Of a stretch of DNA of 64,000 nt, positions 1 to 8,353 are shown one piece after another. Numbering within the stretch: position 1 is the first letter of the stretch; every line of letters begins with the position of its first letter. A program made the translations under genes and the position numbers. Origin of the DNA: Verticillium longisporum (lineage: Eukaryota; Ascomycota; Sordariomycetes; Glomerellales; Plectosphaerellaceae); the NCBI GenBank assembly GCA_019188255.1, contig JAETXT010000015.1, positions 372,001 through 436,000 of the forward strand, in the 5' to 3' direction. Below the pieces are notes generated by a model. That model ran no database searches. It saw only the letters and a program-made list of their open reading frames with translations, and was not told where the DNA came from.

Positions 1-940
1 GCAGGGACGCAGGCGATGCCGCAGGCGATGCCGCAGGCACAGGCACTTCAGATGGGGCCGCCACAACTGGCGCCTCAACCAGCTGCTCGCCCGGGTATCC
101 CGTGACCAGGTACTGTTTCTGCTTCGGGTTCAGGACGCTCCGAAACTGGATGCAGTCGAGGGGATACGTCTCATTCACGAAAACGGCCGTGCCGGCGCCG
201 CCAGCAGACGTCACGACGGGCTCAATGTTCTTCCACGAGAGGCCCTTGTCGACAATGACGTGCGAGGCTCGCTCGAGGCTGCGCGTCCACGAGGCGCCAT
301 ACTCCTGCGCCTTGCGGATGCGGATGCGCCTCGCCGGGGCAATGTCGTCGTTGGGGATGAAGAAGAAGTGCTGGTCTCTAAAGATCTGCTGCTGCGCGGG
401 CACGAGCTTGACGGGGGCGTCACGCTTGCGCTTCTTCCCCGTCGCGTTGAGGGACGGCGACTCGTCGCGGTGCGGCGGCGGGTGCAGCTGCCTCATCGGC
501 GGGTTGGGCGTGGACGTCGTGCGCAGGAGGTGGATGGGTTGGAACGGCGCACGTGTCGAGTCGGGGATAGGCGTCTCTTCGACGACCGAGGGCGAGGCCT
601 TTGCGGCTTCTTTCCCAAGCCTCCTCATCGCGGCAAGAGGCGTTCGCTCGACCGTCTTGGCGACCAGCGGTTCCTTGGCAGGCAGAGGGGATGAGGCCGT
701 CCTTCGAGGGTGCGAGGGAGACACTGGCGGCTTCGAGATGGGCAAGGCAGGGGGCGTAGAGCGCTTCTGTGGCTTTGTGGTTCTCGATGGTCTTCCTTGG
801 AGCGCCAACCTTGAGCGTCTGCCTCGCTCGGCCTCAACTTCATCGATGGCATCTTCTTCGCTGTCGAGGTCAGTGCCTAGGGCCATGAGCTCAGTGAAGA
901 AGACCTCTTTGTCTGCGAGGGACGGTTCCCGGGAGGACAT
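1..940 (-). CDS. POL4: DNA polymerase family X (Pol4/Pol lambda-like), N-terminal part, cut by window edge
   Basis: The minus strand is open from the ATG at 938-940 to the left edge: 313 codons, no stop, no obvious intron. Residues 1-165 are low-complexity (Ser/Pro/Arg) with an acidic patch near 26-38. A basic KKRKR at about 169-173 is a candidate nuclear signal. A single BRCT-like domain lies at about 188-285 (FFFIPNDD start, a SWTRSLERASHVIVDK segment, and a final Y-P-x-D-C-I-Q-F strand). In fungi this layout (disordered N-terminus, BRCT, then polymerase core) is typical of Pol4, which fills gaps during non-homologous end joining and base excision repair in the nucleus. The polymerase core would lie beyond position 1, so the catalytic identity is inferred from the BRCT context. 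A 12-bp tandem repeat at 9-32 (plus a partial copy) encodes an Ala/Ser/Pro-rich stretch after the BRCT. Another BRCT nuclear protein is the main alternative. Confidence 0.75.
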   Translation of the reverse strand, partial: MSSREPSLADKEVFFTELMALGTDLDSEEDAIDEVEAERGRRSRLALQGRPSRTTKPQKRSTPPALPISKPPVSPSHPRRTASSPLPAKEPLVAKTVERTPLAAMRRLGKEAAKASPSVVEETPIPDSTRAPFQPIHLLRTTSTPNPPMRQLHPPPHRDESPSLNATGKKRKRDAPVKLVPAQQQIFRDQHFFFIPNDDIAPARRIRIRKAQEYGASWTRSLERASHVIVDKGLSWKNIEPVVTSAGGAGTAVFVNETYPLDCIQFRSVLNPKQKQYLVTGYPGEQLVEAPVVAAPSEVPVPAASPAASPASL

Positions 941-1398
941 GTTGGGGATCCACAGGAAGGAACGTCGATGAACCTGGCCAAGTGAGACATTGTGTTGGTG
1001 TTGTTGTCACTGGAAAGTCGAGGCTGTACAGATGGCCAAGGTTGATGTCGACGGGAATGCTCATGATGGTGGCGGTTGCCTACAATCGAGGTGGGGCTGT
1101 TCTGGAGGCAGCAAGTGGCTACAGCTGCCGACAACTGACCACCATCTATTTACCATGCCGCATCGACCATCATTCCACCTCCCTTGCTCACTTCATCAGC
1201 TCCGAGAATCAAAAGTCGGAAACAAGATCAGATTAGCCAGGGCTATTGTCTATATATCGTACAGAAATAAGAAATAGGAAAAATGCAGTGGGTGTGGAAG
1301 CATCCAAGCTCGAACCCAGGTATCATAAACCGTCAAACAGCACTCTATCATTATACGCACACAGCACCCACGCTCGCTACGCCACCGAGCATCGCCAG
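941..1398. other. Intergenic: POL4 upstream region and ammonium permease 3' flank
   Basis: This is a 458-bp gap between two genes on the minus strand. The part near 940 should hold the POL4 promoter and leader, and the part near 1398 the 3' UTR of the permease. The segment 1200-1390 is noticeably more A/T-rich than the flanking coding DNA, as expected for fungal UTR and terminator sequence. I see no RNA gene. A GTTCGA-type B-box-like sequence near 1310-1320 (minus strand) lacks a matching acceptor stem. Confidence 0.6.
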
Positions 1399-2921
1399 TT
1401 AGTCGGTAGGCCCGTAAAGGCCGCCCTGGTACTGCGATGACCCCGCAAAGGCCCTGGCGTCCATCAGCGGAATGCTGTTCTTCTCCGCAGGCGGGTACCC
1501 GCCGTCGTTCGAGTAGCCGCTCGCCGCCTCGTTCTCGACGTCGTTCAGCACCTCGCGCGTCAGCTCGACGTAGTCGTATGCGAACTCGCCAATCTCGGCA
1601 TCGTCAATGCCCAGGATCTCTGCGTCCTCGTCCACGCGCAGCCGCAGCCCCGGAATCATGTTCATGAGGAAAAGAATCATACACGTGCCCACAAACGAGT
1701 AGGCGCCTCCCGCGAACGAGTCGGCCACCTGGTACGCAATCTGGATCCAGTGACGGTTGATCCACCCGCCGTCGATCGAGCTGACGTTGTCGAGTGCCGC
1801 AATGTAGTCGGCCGCGAAGAAGGCCGTCAGAATGTTGCCCACGAGGCCGCCAACGCCATGCACGGCAAAAATGTCGAGGGCGTCATCGACGCGCAGGAGG
1901 AACTTGAGCTTGGTGGCGTAGTTGGCAAACGCCGCACCGCACGAGCCGAAGATGAGCGCCGACCAGAGCGGCACGTAGCCCGAGCCGGGCGTGATGGAGA
2001 CGAGACCGGCGACGACGCCGGAACAGAAGCCCACCGTCGACCACTTGCGCTCGAGGCGGTAATCGAGCACACACCACGTGACGCCGCCGACGCAGGCCGA
2101 CAGGTTCGTCACGCAGGCCGCCATGACGGCCCTCAGGTTGGCGGACAGGGCCGATCCCGCGTTGAAGCCGAACCAGCCGACCCAGAGGAAGACGGTGCCG
2201 ATGACAATGTGCGTGACATTGTGGGGGCGATAGTTGAGCTCGTGCGTGCCGTGGCCACGACGCTTGCCGAGCATCATCGAGTACGCGAGAGCAGCGGCGC
2301 CCGAGGCAATGTGGACGGGGTGCCGCCGGCAAAGTCGAGGCCGCCCATGCGGCTGGACCAACCCGAAGGGTTCCATGTCCAGCAGGCAATGGGGTCGTAG
2401 ATGATGGTCGCCCAGATGAACATGAAGATGACGCAGGGCAGCATGCGGCCGCGCTCGGCGACGGCGCCAGTGGCGAGAGCGACGGTGACGGCGGAGAACA
2501 TGCCCTGGTAGAGAGCAAACAGGAGATCCGGGATGCGCGCTGAGCCGACAGAGGGGCGGGCCAGCACGTTGTTGAAGCCAAAGTTGGCAAAGTTGCCAAT
2601 GAAAGGACCGGCGGTGTGAGAAAAGGTCAGAGAGTAGCCCCAGAAGAACCACTGAAAGCTGGTGACAGCGGCCGACATGACAGAGAGCCAGATGAGGGAG
2701 AGGGCGGATTTGCGACGGGCGAGGCCTGAGTAGAAGAAGCCGATGCCGGGAATCATGAGCAGGATGAGTGCCGTGGATATGATGAGAAAGGCGATATCGC
2801 CAGACTCGTACCAGATGTTGAGGTCATCCCTGAGGGGATCGCCTCCAGAATCGCCGGTGCCGTTGTACGGGTATTTGGGGACGTAGTTGAGGTCATCGAG
2901 GTCTATCTCGGTGGCCGCCAT
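1399..2921 (-). CDS. Ammonium permease (Mep/Amt/Rh family), carrying an apparent one-base frameshift
   Basis: The product is a plasma-membrane ammonium transporter of the Mep/Amt family; with the frame corrected it would be about 507 residues, a normal length. The start is the ATG at 2919-2921. Residues 36-100 contain the first membrane helices and the IPGIGFFYSGLARRKSALS signature. Codons run in one frame to GGLDFAGGTP (about 193-202), then jump frame at a run of four G on the plus strand (2317-2320). After the jump the family-typical VHIASGAAALAYS follows. The two conserved pore histidines would be His204 (VHIASG) and about His355 (FAVHGVGG). No GT-AG intron can bridge the jump. The tail after about 440 is hydrophilic and cytoplasmic, ending QGGLYGPTD. 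As written, translation would end at 215 residues without a pore. The intact downstream frame favours a sequencing error or a very recent mutation. The paralogue (MepA/B/C type) cannot be assigned. Confidence 0.9.
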
Positions 2922-3102
2922 GGTGGGCGTTGGGGCTGCTGACGATGGCAGCGGACAATGCTGTGAGGTTCAGTGCCAGCGGCGCAGGCGGTAGGTACAG
3001 CGATGTGGCGGATGGTGCAGGGAAGGGGCAGAGTTGGCAACCCCCACAGCAGGTAATATCCCGGAAATGCGCGCAACCCTTTTACAGTCTGTTCGGCGGA
3101 GA

Positions 3103-3969
3103 TGATAGTCGCGTGCGCATGCGCCGTGTCGTCGCAGAGCAGAGCAGAGCTGGGCTGGGCTGAGCTGAGCTGAGCTGAAAAGCCCGTCCGTCGATGGATC
3201 AGCGAGGCGTTGGTTGAATTATGAAGGAGGAAACGATGGAGCAGGAGAGCAATTGTGGATTTGCGAGCGAAAATGGCCGGGGGCGACGGGGCAGTCGGAC
3301 AGAACAAACGACGGGCGACTGGGGGTTGACAAAGGGGGGAAGCTAAGTGTCGACGTGCGGGCGCAAGCTCGGGAAGAGCGGGCGGCGTCCAAGCACTTTA
3401 TGGAACCAGCCAGGTCGACACCTCGACTCCTCGATACATCCATCGATTTGCCCTCTCCTCTCAAGGCGGCGAGTGCCTCGCGCCTCTCTGGTGTGTGCTC
3501 CTGTCTGTCTGGCGCAATGGCTCGCACCAGAGCTTATCTGGCCATGCGAGACCCATGTTCCATGATGCTGTGCCAGGTACCGCCCGTGTAAAAGAAGCAA
3601 TGTCGTCGGCCACTCGCAATGGTCACCAAGGACGAAGGCCTGTCCTGGCTGGCCTGTCCTGGCTGGCCCGCGGAGAGAGGGGAGCAGGGGTGGGTTTGAC
3701 GCGTAGATCTTAGACGACGGATTGACTGATTGCCTGGCCTCTCTCCCTGCACCTTGGGCTCGACTCGTCTCGACTACCGAAAAGACGTGGGTGGATGGTG
3801 GAGGTCCAAGTAAAATGGTGGACGACCATCATAGGCAATTGGCAGAAGACCCAGGCGGAGAGGGATGGGGGCGCCGGGGTGCTGGGTGCTGGGTGCTTGG
3901 CTGGGTGCTGGTGCTGGGTGCCTATACAGGGTCTCTTATTAGCGCGAGATAACGCGACGCGGGAGATAA
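3103..3969. promoter_or_regulatory. Scattered GATA-factor motifs upstream of the ammonium permease
   Basis: HGATAR-type sites are visible at 3103-3108 (TGATAG), 3534-3538 (TTATC, a GATAA on the minus strand), 3947-3952 (AGATAA) and 3964-3969 (AGATAA). The last two are 17 bp apart. Fungal ammonium permeases are commonly activated under nitrogen limitation by AreA/NIT2-type GATA factors, which often need closely spaced sites, so the pair at 3947 and 3964 (about 1.03 kb upstream of the ATG) is the best candidate. Function is inferred from motif and family knowledge; short motifs also occur by chance. Confidence 0.35.
3135..3177. repeat. Imperfect pentamer repeat (GAGCA/GGGCT/GAGCT)
   Basis: About eight tandem 5-bp units, drifting from CAGAG through CTGGG to CTGAG, lie about 215-255 bp upstream of the permease ATG, probably within its promoter or leader. 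This is a short microsatellite with no coding role. Confidence 0.75.
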
Positions 3970-4472
3970 GGTTGACACCAGCGGCTGTCAAGCTCACGGC
4001 CATGGTCTAATAAGTATCCGTTTCCGTCGTTTCTTTTCCTTTTTGGAGGTCTCCTCACCCACTGACTGGGTTCTGCCACTTTTTCTCGCTGGCTTTGTCG
4101 ACAGACAGGCTGGCCCCTGGATTTGGGTGTCATCGGTAGATTCTTCAGTTTCTTGGAAACAAAGAGTCCTTCGAGCGAGCAGCTGGAGGGTGGTGCCTTG
4201 GTCCTGAGTACCTAGCTCGTGTCACCCACCGCAAGCGGCGCGGCTGGCAGTCAAAGGCAGCTAGCTACTTGTAGCTGGTTGGAGACGGAGGCGTGAATAC
4301 GAGACCGAACCACTGGGACAATTCAGGGGTTCAAGCCGACGACGAGGTGATTATTGCACCAGGCAAAATTGCGACATTCAACTTGATAAAGATGGTCGGA
4401 CCCTCTCAGGGCAGTTTCTCCGTGGTGGGTTGTAAGGAAAACGCATTTGCGTTTGTCGTCCGGACCCGAGAT

Positions 4473-4474
<2 letters not shown>

Positions 4475-4503
<29 letters not shown>
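4475..4503. repeat. (GA)n microsatellite
   Basis: An uninterrupted GA dinucleotide tract of about 14 units in non-coding DNA. GA tracts of this kind are common in fungal promoters and leaders and are length-polymorphic. Confidence 0.9.
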
Positions 4504-4506
<3 letters not shown>

Positions 4507-5740
4507 TGGAGGCAGGCACCACTCACAACAGAGAGCAAGGGAAAGAGACCCCCCCACGTTTGTCTGTCACTGGCTGGGGAAGCTGGCGGGCCGGCGCGGT
4601 GGGGGTTCCGTCTTTCGTCTTTCCCTTGTAGCCCCAGAACCAGGACCAAGATACCCTTCGCAGGTACCTTAGCAGGCTTAGGCACATCATGCTCATGGCA
4701 GGCTCGTCTCAGCCTCTTGTACGGCTTCTTGCCCTCCTTGGTGCACAGTGCCTACCTGCCCGCCATCTGCCATGCCCCATTCGGTGCCCCTGCCTTAACT
4801 AATGAACCGCCCGTTGCTGTTGCCCAGCATTAGCTGCCTCTAACCATACGGCTGCCGCTGCCGCCTTCTACACTCTGGTCATTGCTTCCTTTGCCACGGC
4901 TCGAGGCGGCTCGTGTCGATCCAAAATTTCACCTCTGGCTTCATCTCACCCAGGATACAGCATCTATCTACATGTACCTTTGCAGTCGGGCCAACATGTC
5001 AAGCCATTGAGACAGTCGACGACTCTACGCCCAAGACAAGGAACACCCACTAAACTACCCCTTGACAGCTGCCAGGCCCTCGGCCTGGACACCCCTCAAC
5101 CGCCCACGCGTCAAGCCTGTCTCCGTCTCACCCACTCATCTCCCGTCATCAACAACCCAACTCCCCTAATGACCGAAACATCCGTCTGGCGTTGGGTTGT
5201 GGTGGGTGAGCAAGGTGAGCAGGCACCGTGGCTTGCCATCACTTGCATGAAACCCCATACGGCCAGGGGTCGAGTGGCCCGCGCTCGTTATCCTTTCGAC
5301 CGCAACCACTGGGTAGTCATACTGCTGACCAAAACATTCTCAAGAATCATCCCATTTTCAGTTTCGCTGGATGCATCACATCGGCGGCACGTGCCAACCA
5401 CTCTCAAGCTCGCAAGGCCCCCCGAATGTCCAGCAATCGTCTCCTGCGTCGTGAAGCTAGAGCAAGGTGGCACAGGCATGGGAAACACCATGACCCCGGC
5501 ATCTCGCCATAGCACTGGACCGCCATGCTTCTCCGGAAACGTCTTCCTTATCAAGTGATTGCGCCTATCATGAGCAACGCCACTTGCCACTGCGGCGTGC
5601 AACGGGAAAAAGAAATATGAGTGCTTCGTTGTTGGCTGCCAGCCACTGCCACCAATGCAAGCCCCGGTCCTCTACCTCGCCCAAAAGCCACTCCCCTGTC
5701 GTATGCTCGATCGCCTGCGACTGCGGTGCCTCTGGGACGA

Positions 5741-5830
5741 GGCGGCCCCTCAACTCGACGTCTCTGACGAAGCGGCCCCTCAACTCGATGTCTCTGATGA
5801 AGCGGCCCCTCAACTCGACGTCTGTGACGA
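5741..5830. repeat. 30-bp tandem repeat, three copies
   Basis: Three consecutive 30-bp units start at 5741, 5771 and 5801, each beginning with A/G-GCGGCCCCTCAACTCGA and differing at only a few positions, mostly C/T transitions. A partial fourth unit starts at 5831. Because 30 is a multiple of three, the minus strand reads as a 10-residue repeat (V-x-D-V/I-E-L-R-G-R-F/L) inside an open frame at 5568-6059. That frame has no recognisable domain, so I annotate the DNA repeat rather than a gene. Confidence 0.85.
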
Positions 5831-6396
5831 GGCGGCTTGCTCCACGTCGGCTCCACGACAGGACAAGAAAAAGACATTCCCACGGTCCCTGTACTTGGTT
5901 TCCCTTGTCCGTGCTGTTTGGCCCAGCCCGCAGCGGATGGCATGGTGGCCTTGCATCCGGGTCCGCTGCTCGTCTTGCCTCCGCCTGTCTCAGTCTCGCC
6001 CGCTGAGAATAGTCTTGCCCGTCCGTGCCATTGACTGAAGTCCTCCGATCAGCGCACATATATGCCGGCGGGCAAGACGCCCGTCAATAGTCTGCTGCTG
6101 TTACAGGCGCCGTACTTTCGTTGTTTCCTAGGATCCGCGAGCGTCTCATAACAGGTTACCTATGACAGCAAACAAAGCGAGACTCAACTATCCCGTGTTC
6201 ACTGACTAGCTGTTGTGCTGCCAATAGTGGGTTGCGCAGCACGTGGGACACTCACTCCCCGTGCATGTCCTTCGCATCTATTCCAACCAGGATCGGCACT
6301 CGATCTTACCGACCCACGACTTGCCCCTCGGAGCCTCTCACAAGAGACATGCGGCCTGTCACTCTGACGACAAGGCAGTTCTTGTGCCGCAGCTGC

Positions 6397-6405
6397 GTTG
6401 TGATT
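6397..6405. repeat. Left target-site duplication of the transposon (9 bp)
   Basis: GTTGTGATT directly precedes the left terminal inverted repeat. The identical 9-mer in the same orientation directly follows the right terminus at 7226-7234. An exact 9-bp flanking duplication shows that the element inserted by transposition. Confidence 0.9.
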
Positions 6406-6546
6406 GAGGAAGGCTATTTTCTCTGCCCTTGTAGGCTGCTCTGCCCGACCAGGGTAAATGCACGCTAGACAGGGGATAAGCCAGAAACACAGCTCCACTA
6501 CCTAAATTAGCTAGGGCAACTATATACCTCTGCTCGTCTCTTGTAC
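6406..6546 (+). repeat. Left terminal inverted repeat of the transposon
   Basis: This pairs with the reverse complement of 7081-7225. Differences are one 4-nt gap, one short diverged patch (about 6475-6484) and single substitutions. Several of these put TA in this copy where the other has CA or TG, which is the direction expected from repeat-induced point mutation. Confidence 0.88.
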
Positions 6547-6656
6547 CTTTGAGTTACTAGCAAACCAGGCGAGTCGCTGAACGGGCAGTGGTAGCCCTTG
6601 GCGGCCTGAGGCAGCTGGTACCAATCCTTTTGCATTACAAATCAGGATATCGGAAA

Positions 6657-6726
6657 GACTGCGGTAAACGACGAATTGGCCTTAATTGGAGGACTGCCGT
6701 AACCGCTGAATTGGCCTTAATTGGAG
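6657..6726. repeat. 35-bp direct tandem repeat inside the transposon
   Basis: Two adjacent 35-bp units start at 6657 and 6692. Both begin GACTGC-G/C-GTAA and end GAATTGGCCTTAATTGGAG. Subterminal or internal tandem repeats are common in non-autonomous DNA transposons and may bind transposase, but nothing here proves that role. Confidence 0.85.
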
Positions 6727-7080
6727 GCTATTCAGAACCCTCCTTGCTGCTTGCTATAGGCTCTAGCTGTAGTCGTAGAGAGGCACTGCGTATCTGTAGT
6801 GAAGGAGACGATGGGACCCTCGGTGAAGGGCTCGGTGATGGGCTCGGTGACGACCGGTGAGTCTGTCGGTGAAGGAGGTATCGGAGAGGCTTCGTTTGAC
6901 GATAAAATGAGGCGTTGGCGATGTATAGAGGGCTCAGAATAGGCGTATTTGGTGGTGTTGTTGTATTTGAGGGTGTTGGTAAATGCAGAGCCTTAGGGGG
7001 CTGCCTGGGTTGCTTTGTTAGCTGGTGACAGCTGGTCTTCAGCTCAGAATTCATCGAGAGACTCCTCGAGAGACTCGTGT

Positions 7081-7225
7081 GTACAGGAGACGAGCAGAGG
7101 TACATAGTTGCCCCAGCTGATTTAGGTGGTGGAGCTGTGTTTGGAACTTGACCCTTGTCTAGCGTGTATTTACCCTGGTCGGGCAGAGCGAATAGCCTAC
7201 AAGGGCAGAGAAAATAGCCGTCCTC
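7081..7225 (-). repeat. Right terminal inverted repeat of the transposon
   Basis: Inverted copy of 6406-6546. Its outer end TCCTC at 7221-7225 abuts the right 9-bp target duplication at 7226-7234. Confidence 0.88.
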
Positions 7226-7234
7226 GTTGTGATT

Positions 7235-8353
7235 ACCCTCCATCTACGGTTTCTCTCTTGTATGGTGATGCTCTTGTGGTTTTGGTTCCAAGAGACCTAG
7301 CGATACAGTGGCCTGTCGCATATCTTGCTGGCTTGATACGTCGAGACCTTTTGCTCTATCATAGGCATGCCACGCATATCCATCACGGCAAGTGAGTGAA
7401 CGCAGCCTCAATGTAGAACATGGGCTTGCACCATAAAGTCAATTTTTCAGTAAGGAGTATGGCGTGCTCGCAATAACCCCCAATCGCGCTATGCCGGATC
7501 TCCAACACGGGAGATCCCCTACCCGGCATCCAGGGCTGAGGTCTAGCGGTCCGAGTAACACGCCCCAGATTTGCAGGACCAGAATATGGGTTTGTGCAGT
7601 GTGTGCTGACATTCAATCTGCCATTAGGGATCACGAGCGTTCATCTTCGGTAGATGTAGGAAGCACGCCGTCAAGATGATAGCAGGCAAAGTCAAGGAGT
7701 TACCAGAGTCTCTTGCAATGATACATCTACAGCGGGCAGAGTCCGTGATCGAGAATGCTTGAGAGTGACTGCCGAGGACTTACCTTGCAACCCAATGCCG
7801 TTGTGGCTCCGATGCTCCATTGACACCCTGCGCTCTTGCAGGCTACACACTTTAGCAAATCCAGCTGCGCAGCCCTTGCGTCTGAACTGCCTCCTATCCT
7901 CCATCCGCTTTTCTCACATACATCAGATCAACGGCATTGGAAACAGTCCTGTCGCTATCGACATGAACGCTGTGGTGACGGTAAGTGTCACGAGCCATAT
8001 CGGGACGAGAGACAGCATATTGGTATCATTGCAACTCGTACATCGCCGTGACACGCGCAAAGAATTAGCAAGCAACAGACGGAAGCACCCATTGTATCGG
8101 TGCTTGCACAATATGAAGTGTCCACAGCCGCTATATCAAAACATCATCCCACCTTTGCTGGTGTGCGTGTATCATGACTCGTCGGTACAGGGAATTTCAT
8201 GTCAGATTAGGCCTTTCTATGTGATGTACTGATGTCGTCTCTCTGGCTCATTCTCAGGCACCCCTCGTCGTAAACCAGACCAGTGGGTGCACGCATATCT
8301 CTAGCTGTCCAAAACGGCGCCTTGATGTAAAGGGGAAAAAAAAAAAGCACACC
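7235..8353. other. Intergenic: MED16 3' flank and transposon-proximal DNA
   Basis: About 1.1 kb between the transposon insertion and the MED16 stop codon. Base composition is less GC-rich than the gene bodies. Open frames here are short and resemble no known protein. An A-rich tract at 8336-8346 lies just downstream of the MED16 stop on the minus strand and probably belongs to its 3' UTR. Confidence 0.5.

Larger units (their letters stand above)
2922..6396. other. Intergenic: ammonium permease upstream region, no supportable gene
   Basis: About 3.5 kb upstream of the permease contains no open frame with recognisable protein content. It holds several GATA-type motifs, a GAGCT-type repeat (3135-3177), a (GA)n tract (4475-4503) and a 30-bp tandem repeat (5741-5830). 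Several 100-190 codon frames exist on both strands, but they mostly start at non-ATG codons and match no family I know. Confidence 0.5.
6406..7225. mobile_element. Non-autonomous Mutator-like (MULE/MITE-type) DNA transposon, 820 bp
   Basis: The element is bounded by terminal inverted repeats of about 141 bp (6406-6546) and 145 bp (7081-7225), roughly nine-tenths identical by eye. Both ends begin GAGGA-A/C-GGCTATTTTCTCTG when read inward. A perfect 9-bp direct duplication (GTTGTGATT at 6397-6405 and 7226-7234) flanks it. Long terminal repeats with 9-11 bp duplications are the hallmark of the Mutator superfamily; hAT elements make 8 bp and Tc1/mariner TA. The interior (6547-7080) encodes no transposase domain I recognise and carries a 35-bp direct repeat and a short GGGCTCGGTGA-type repeat, so the copy must depend on an autonomous relative elsewhere. 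Superfamily assignment is inference; the insertion itself is read directly from the sequence. Confidence 0.88.

Noticed and set aside
2317..2320. An intron explaining the frame change in the ammonium permease
   Set aside because: No GT...AG pair of plausible length surrounds the change without deleting conserved helix residues. The two frames abut directly in the conserved GGTP-VHIASG sequence.
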